A stretch of 16,819 nt of DNA, taken from CBDFHV01 sp965247705. GTDB lineage: Bacteria; Pseudomonadota; Alphaproteobacteria; Rhodospirillales; CAMCUA01. Of the stretch, positions 13,322-16,819 are shown in pieces; positions within the stretch are counted from its first letter, which is position 1, and every line of letters starts with the position of its first letter. The DNA is taken from positions 1 to 16,819 of the forward strand of contig CBDFHV010000072.1 of the NCBI GenBank assembly GCA_965247705.1, written 5' to 3'. Made by a program: the position numbers and the translations under genes. Under the pieces are notes generated by a model that did no database searches, was not told the origin of the DNA, and worked only from the letters and a program-made list of their open reading frames with translations.

Positions 13322-14731
13322 ATGAACGGGCAGACCGGTCCCGAATACCTTCAGACACTCTCCCGCTACCTTTGCGACGCCAAGCTCGAAACGCTTCCGT
13401 CGGATGTGGTCGACCGCGCCCACTGGGTCGTCGCCGACTGCCTGGTTCTGATCGCTGCCGGCATGCAGGCGGTCGAAATGAAACGCTTCGTGAAATCCCA
13501 ACTGACGCCCGGATCGCGGGGTCGGGCCTCGGTGATCGGCGCGGCGCGCAAGGCCAACGCCATGACCGCCGCCCTCCTCAACGGCACCGCCGGTACCTGG
13601 CTCGAATTCGTTGAGGACAACCTTCACGCCAAAGGACATCCGGGTATCCAGGTCGTCCCCGCCGCCATCGCCATGGCCGAGGCGCTGGAACTGCCCGGGC
13701 GCGACCTTTTGCTCGCCGTGATCGCCGGCTACGAGGCGAGCGCGCGAATCAGCCGCGCCACCAGGACGCGCTTCGCCCTTCATCCCCATGGCACGTTCGG
13801 GACCATCGGAGCGGCGGTGGCGGTGGCGAAGCTCAAGGGTTACGACCCCTCGGCGATGCGGCGAATCATCAACATCAGCGCCACCCTGGGGCTCGCCACA
13901 AGCCGCCGGGCCACAATCGAGGGTGCCACCGTCGGGCGCGTCTACAGCGGGATAAGCGGCTACATGGGTGTCCTCGCCGACCAGCTCGTCCAGGCGGAGT
14001 TCACCGGCGAGATCGACGGCGTGGGATCCGTGTACGGATCGATCTATGGCGACGATGCGTCCGTGGTCAGCCGCATCCCGCAGGCGCCCAATCAATCGTT
14101 CGACCCCAACATGGTGGTAGTGGGACTGGGTGAGGAGTTCCTGATCCTCAAGAACTTCTTCAAGCTCCATGCCTGCGCCCGCTCCATACTCCCGGCGCTC
14201 GACATCATCGGCCAAGTAATGGCGCAACGGCCAGGCGGCCGGATCGACCCGGACGACGTGGCGCGGATCGCGTTCCGGTCCTATGCCTCGCTGGCCGCCC
14301 TCTCGGTCAAGACCGCAACCACCACCCTCGCCGCCAGGTTCTCGGTTCCTTTTGCGGTGGCGTCGCTCATCGTTCACGGCCGGCGCAGCCTCGAGAACTT
14401 CGAGGCGGCGGCGGTCGAGAACCCGGTCATCCAGGGACTCGCCCAACGGGTCGACATCGAGGAGAACCCGGCCTACACCGCATACTTCCCGCACAAGCAA
14501 GCGTGCGACGTTCGGGCCACGTTCAAGGACGGCGCTGTCGTCGAGGCAAAGGCGGAACACACCAAGGGAGAGGCGCAGAACCCGGCGACGGTTGCGGAGC
14601 TCGAGGAGAAATTTTTTGAGGTCGCGGGCAAAGTCTGGAAGAGAACGAAAGCCGAGTCAGTCTTCGACGGATTGATGGCGTTGGAGCGCATCGGGAACGT
14701 ACGGGAGTTTCTCGCCGGGCATCGGGTCTAG
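13322..14731 (+). CDS. MmgE/PrpD family protein
   Basis: A 469-residue protein of the MmgE/PrpD family, which includes 2-methylcitrate dehydratase and cis-aconitate decarboxylase. Typical features are VVDRAHWVVADCLVLIAAG near the N-terminus, NGTAGTWLEFVEDN and HAKGHPGIQVVPAAIAMAEA in the helical domain, GYEASARISRAT, HPHGTFGTIGAAVAVAKLKG, and the second domain with LKNFFKLHACAR (substrate-site region) and DVARIAF. Members dehydrate or decarboxylate small carboxylates. The pairing with an amidase suggests processing of the acid freed from an amide. It is not near prpB or prpC, so methylcitrate is not implied. GGAAG precedes ATG 13322. The TAG stop (14729-14731) is the first triplet of element E2. 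Confidence 0.9.
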   Translation: MNGQTGPEYLQTLSRYLCDAKLETLPSDVVDRAHWVVADCLVLIAAGMQAVEMKRFVKSQLTPGSRGRASVIGAARKANAMTAALLNGTAGTWLEFVEDNLHAKGHPGIQVVPAAIAMAEALELPGRDLLLAVIAGYEASARISRATRTRFALHPHGTFGTIGAAVAVAKLKGYDPSAMRRIINISATLGLATSRRATIEGATVGRVYSGISGYMGVLADQLVQAEFTGEIDGVGSVYGSIYGDDASVVSRIPQAPNQSFDPNMVVVGLGEEFLILKNFFKLHACARSILPALDIIGQVMAQRPGGRIDPDDVARIAFRSYASLAALSVKTATTTLAARFSVPFAVASLIVHGRRSLENFEAAAVENPVIQGLAQRVDIEENPAYTAYFPHKQACDVRATFKDGAVVEAKAEHTKGEAQNPATVAELEEKFFEVAGKVWKRTKAESVFDGLMALERIGNVREFLAGHRV

Positions 14732-14996
14732 TGTCCTGATTCCGAAGTACGTGGCATTTATGACGCCTTCCAGGCCCCCTCGGCTAGGAGCGGTGTCCGC
14801 CGTGATGCTGGCGCATCACAAGGGCACCGCGACGACGCCCGAGGGGGCCTGAAAGGCGCCGGAACGGTCGCTTTTTCCAACCGCTGGTGGGCGTCGACGC
14901 CGCTTGACGATGCCCCGCATCGCCCGCGCGACGCCTCCTACCCAGCGGCTGGGAAAAGCGATCATAAATGCCACGTACTTCGGAATCAGGACACTA
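14729..14996. repeat. structured inverted-repeat element E2 (268 bp)
   Basis: The outer arms 14729-14763 and 14962-14996 are perfect 35-bp inverted repeats (36 bp if the flanking C/G is counted). Hairpin 1 has 20-bp arms 14764-14783 and 14839-14858 (one C-A mismatch) around a 55-nt cap. A 10-nt linker follows (CCGGAACGGT). Hairpin 2 has 19-bp arms 14869-14887 and 14942-14960 (one T-G, one A-C) around a 54-nt cap, and a single A (14961) precedes the right arm. Segment lengths equal those of E1 apart from two outer base pairs and one cap base. Cap 2 matches E1 cap 2 at 43 of 54 positions, including GACGATGCCCCGCATCGCC. The outer arms are not alike, and the inner stems differ with pairing preserved. 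The linker core CCGGAACGG is the reverse complement of E1's CCGTTCCGG. The element begins at the TAG of the upstream gene. No coding potential. Family not recognised. Confidence 0.9.
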
Positions 14997-15020
14997 GTTC
15001 ACCCCAGCGGAAGATCTGAC

Positions 15021-16764
15021 CCCGCCTTATTCACCCAAGGGGCCTGAAATGACTGGCGCGCGGCGGATTTTGACGTAAAATCAATGTGCTAGAAGGATTC
15101 ACAACAAACCTCCGCCGTGCGCCATGGGTGAAACGCTATCTCTGTTCGGTTCCTCGTTCAACAAGTCCCTTCGCATCGAATCCCGACCCGAGCGGCTGAC
15201 CGGGGAACCGGGGGCCGTGCTCTTGCGCGAGATCATGGAGCGCACCCGGATCATCGAGTGGCTGACCGAGCGGTTGCACGATCCGCGCAAGGCCGATCGT
15301 GTCACCTATCCCCTGGCCGATCTGCTGCGCACGGTTCTGCTTCTCTTTGGCCAGGGTTGGCACGACCAAGACGACGCCGACGCGCTCCGCCATGATGCGG
15401 GCCTACGCCTGGCTGCAAGCGGTTCACGGGGTGTCACGCCGTTGTCCACCGAGGCGCACCTGGCCTCGCAACCCACGCTGTCGCGTCTGATCGCGCTTCT
15501 GAGCACGCCGGAGGCCCGCACTGTGCTCCATGAGGCGATCACCGAGCTCGCGGGGCGGCGGTTCCGGGGCCTGCGCGGCGGTCACCGGCAGCGATATCTG
15601 ACCATCGACGTGGACAGCCTGCCGATCGAGGTCCACGGCCATCAACCCGGCTCGGCCTGGAACGGCCATTACCATCAGCGCATGTACCACCCTTTGGTGG
15701 CCAGCATCGCCGAAACCGGCGACCTTCTGGACGCTCGTTTACGGGAGGGCAACGCCCACACCGCCGAGGGGGCGCTGGACTTCATCCTTGATCTCGTGGA
15801 CCGAGCCGAAGAGACGCTGTGCCAAGTCGCTCTGGTGCGCATCGACGCTGGGTTCCCCAGCGATCCCCTGCTGTCGGGCCTGGAGCGTCGCGGGACGCCC
15901 TATGTTGCCCGATTGCGGACCAACAAGGTCCTGGACCGCATGGCTCAGCCCTGTCTTGGACGGCCGCCGGGACGGCCTCCGGCAGAGCCGCGGACGTGGT
16001 TCCACGAGATGACCTGCCGGGCGAAGTCGTGGTCGAAAGAGCGCCGAGTGGTCCTGGTGGTGTTGGAACGGCCAGACCAATTTCTGGTTGATCACTTCTG
16101 GCTGATCACCAGCCTTGATGCCGGGGCCGTGCCGGCGGCCGATCTCCTGGATCACTACCGCCAGCGCGGCCGTGCCGAGGCCCACATGGGCGAACTCATG
16201 GACGTGATGGACCCGGCGCTGTCGTCCGCGTCGCGAAGGAAGCGTCATTACCGGGGGCGCTGCCTGCCGGAGCGCGAGAGCACGGTCGATGCCTTCGCTC
16301 ACAACGAGGTCGTCCTGTTGCTCAACATCCTGGCCTATGAACTGGTTCATGCCGGGCGGTGCCTGATGGAGACTGCGACCGGCGAGGGGTGGAGCCTTCG
16401 CCGGTTCCGCGAGCGCGTTCTGCGCGCCGCCGCCCGGGTCGTCGTTTCCGGCCGACGCATCACCATGGTCATCGGGGAAACATTCGCCCGCTTCTGGCAA
16501 CGGCTCTGGCCGCGCTTGGAACGCTTGCGATACGCCGACCCGTAACCCCGTCCAAGTCGGCCAGCTAGACTTCAAGCCACCGCCGGATCGCCGGTGGCGG
16601 TTCCCGCTCGCCTCCACGGCGGCTTCTTCACGCCTTTCATGCCTCAAGTGGCTATCGCACAGCTGGGGAAGCACCCGTGACTCGCCAGCCGCGAATGACC
16701 CTGCAACGAGACTCGCATCACATGCAGAAAAGTCTACGGCAAGGGGGTTGGTGAATAAGCCGGG
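15021..16764 (+). mobile_element. IS1380-family insertion sequence (about 1.74 kb)
   Basis: The terminal repeats are CCCGCCTTATTCACC (15021-15035) and the complement of CCCGGCTTATTCACC (16750-16764), 14 of 15 identical. Length and a single large transposase gene fit the IS1380 family. No target duplication is apparent: the left flank ends ATCTGAC, while the right flank begins ATAAATATC. Inside the right end, after the transposase, a 7-bp stem GCCACCG/CGGTGGC (16576-16598) might act as a weak transcript end but lacks a T-run. The left inner part has a TTGACG (15070-15075) that may belong to the transposase promoter. Confidence 0.85.
15124..16545 (+). CDS. IS1380-family DDE transposase
   Basis: A 473-residue transposase, complete. 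It begins MGETLSLFGSSFNKSLRIES; the catalytic core shows YLTIDVDSLPIEVHG (first Asp, 162/164), VALVRIDAGFPSDPLLSGL (second Asp, 241), and the Y-x-x-x-x-R-A-E signature YRQRGRAEAHMGEL (about 345-358) with Glu352. The segment NEVVLLLNILAYELVH near residue 400 is the usual C-terminal helix of the family. There is no good ribosome site before ATG 15124, common in transposase genes kept at low expression. Intact frame, so possibly active. Confidence 0.93.
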   Translation: MGETLSLFGSSFNKSLRIESRPERLTGEPGAVLLREIMERTRIIEWLTERLHDPRKADRVTYPLADLLRTVLLLFGQGWHDQDDADALRHDAGLRLAASGSRGVTPLSTEAHLASQPTLSRLIALLSTPEARTVLHEAITELAGRRFRGLRGGHRQRYLTIDVDSLPIEVHGHQPGSAWNGHYHQRMYHPLVASIAETGDLLDARLREGNAHTAEGALDFILDLVDRAEETLCQVALVRIDAGFPSDPLLSGLERRGTPYVARLRTNKVLDRMAQPCLGRPPGRPPAEPRTWFHEMTCRAKSWSKERRVVLVVLERPDQFLVDHFWLITSLDAGAVPAADLLDHYRQRGRAEAHMGELMDVMDPALSSASRRKRHYRGRCLPERESTVDAFAHNEVVLLLNILAYELVHAGRCLMETATGEGWSLRRFRERVLRAAARVVVSGRRITMVIGETFARFWQRLWPRLERLRYADP

Positions 16765-16819
16765 ATAAATATCACCAATAATAATATCCAATATGACCGG
16801 AAATTCAATAATAATACAG
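16765..16819. other. AT-rich flank beyond the IS1380 element
   Basis: These 55 bases are very AT-rich (ATAAATATC, AATAATAATAT, TTCAATAATAATAC), in sharp contrast to the GC-rich remainder. No gene is visible. The composition suggests that the insertion sequence borders foreign or island DNA continuing to the right, or a promoter-rich intergenic region. Confidence 0.4.

Noticed and set aside
13238..14560. 440-codon minus-strand open frame opposite the MmgE/PrpD gene, and 12472-13323 opposite the amidase
   Set aside because: The plus-strand genes are clear family members; the opposite frames are composition artefacts.
1874..14996. E1 and E2 as MITE derivatives of the IS6 or IS1380 elements in the window
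   Set aside because: Their ends (ATACCAAGG and TAGTGTCC) do not match the terminal repeats of either insertion sequence (GGNGGTGTCAG and CCCGSCTTATTCACC).
14729..14996. Retron or reverse-transcriptase-linked RNA
   Set aside because: No reverse transcriptase or other partner gene lies next to either structured element, and the paired hairpin layout does not resemble a retron msr-msd.
1..16819. CRISPR array
   Set aside because: No regularly spaced direct repeats of 25-40 bp were seen; the only long repeats are the inverted arms and caps of E1 and E2 and the insertion-sequence ends.

Overview
The window looks like the chromosome of a GC-rich alphaproteobacterium, most likely Rhodospirillales-like. 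This rests on the GatB sequence, the high third-position GC, and the alphaproteobacterial style of the insertion sequences. It alternates between core genes and mobile or accessory DNA.

Layout. 1-1874: the end of gatA, a small three-helix membrane protein translationally coupled to it, and complete gatB (tRNA-dependent amidotransferase). 1874-2136: a 263-bp structured inverted-repeat element (element E1) that begins on the last base of the gatB stop codon. 2142-3568: a glycosyltransferase-like gene with an amber codon near its start, then a YbaK/ProX-type aminoacyl-tRNA deacylase. 3605-3697: tRNA-Ser(GCT), used as the attachment site of a prophage remnant. 3717-10830: the early half of a lambdoid-type prophage. 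This is a leftward chain of tightly overlapping genes running from a 40-residue membrane protein at 10163, through RecT, a RecD-like helicase and an excisionase-like protein, to a tyrosine integrase beside the tRNA, plus two short rightward genes. No capsid, tail or packaging genes are present. The right end is cut off by an IS6-family element (10832-11638).

11887-14731: a two-gene catabolic-looking unit (amidase-signature enzyme and MmgE/PrpD-family protein) with palindromes in its leader. 14729-14996: a second structured element, E2, of the same architecture as E1 and again starting on the stop codon of the upstream gene. 15021-16764: a complete IS1380-family element. The final 55 bases are strikingly AT-rich and belong to something outside the window.

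The most unusual feature is the E1/E2 pair. Both fold on paper into the same three-way structure: an outer stem of 33 or 35 bp, a 20-bp stem with a 54-55 nt cap, a 10-nt linker, a 19-bp stem with a 54-nt cap, and a single A. The caps are conserved between elements, and within each element they are inverted copies of one another. The stem sequences differ while pairing is kept. I do not recognise this family. Other points of note are two in-frame amber codons in otherwise intact genes, and a frameshift that joins the phage helicase to a DUF5131-like start.
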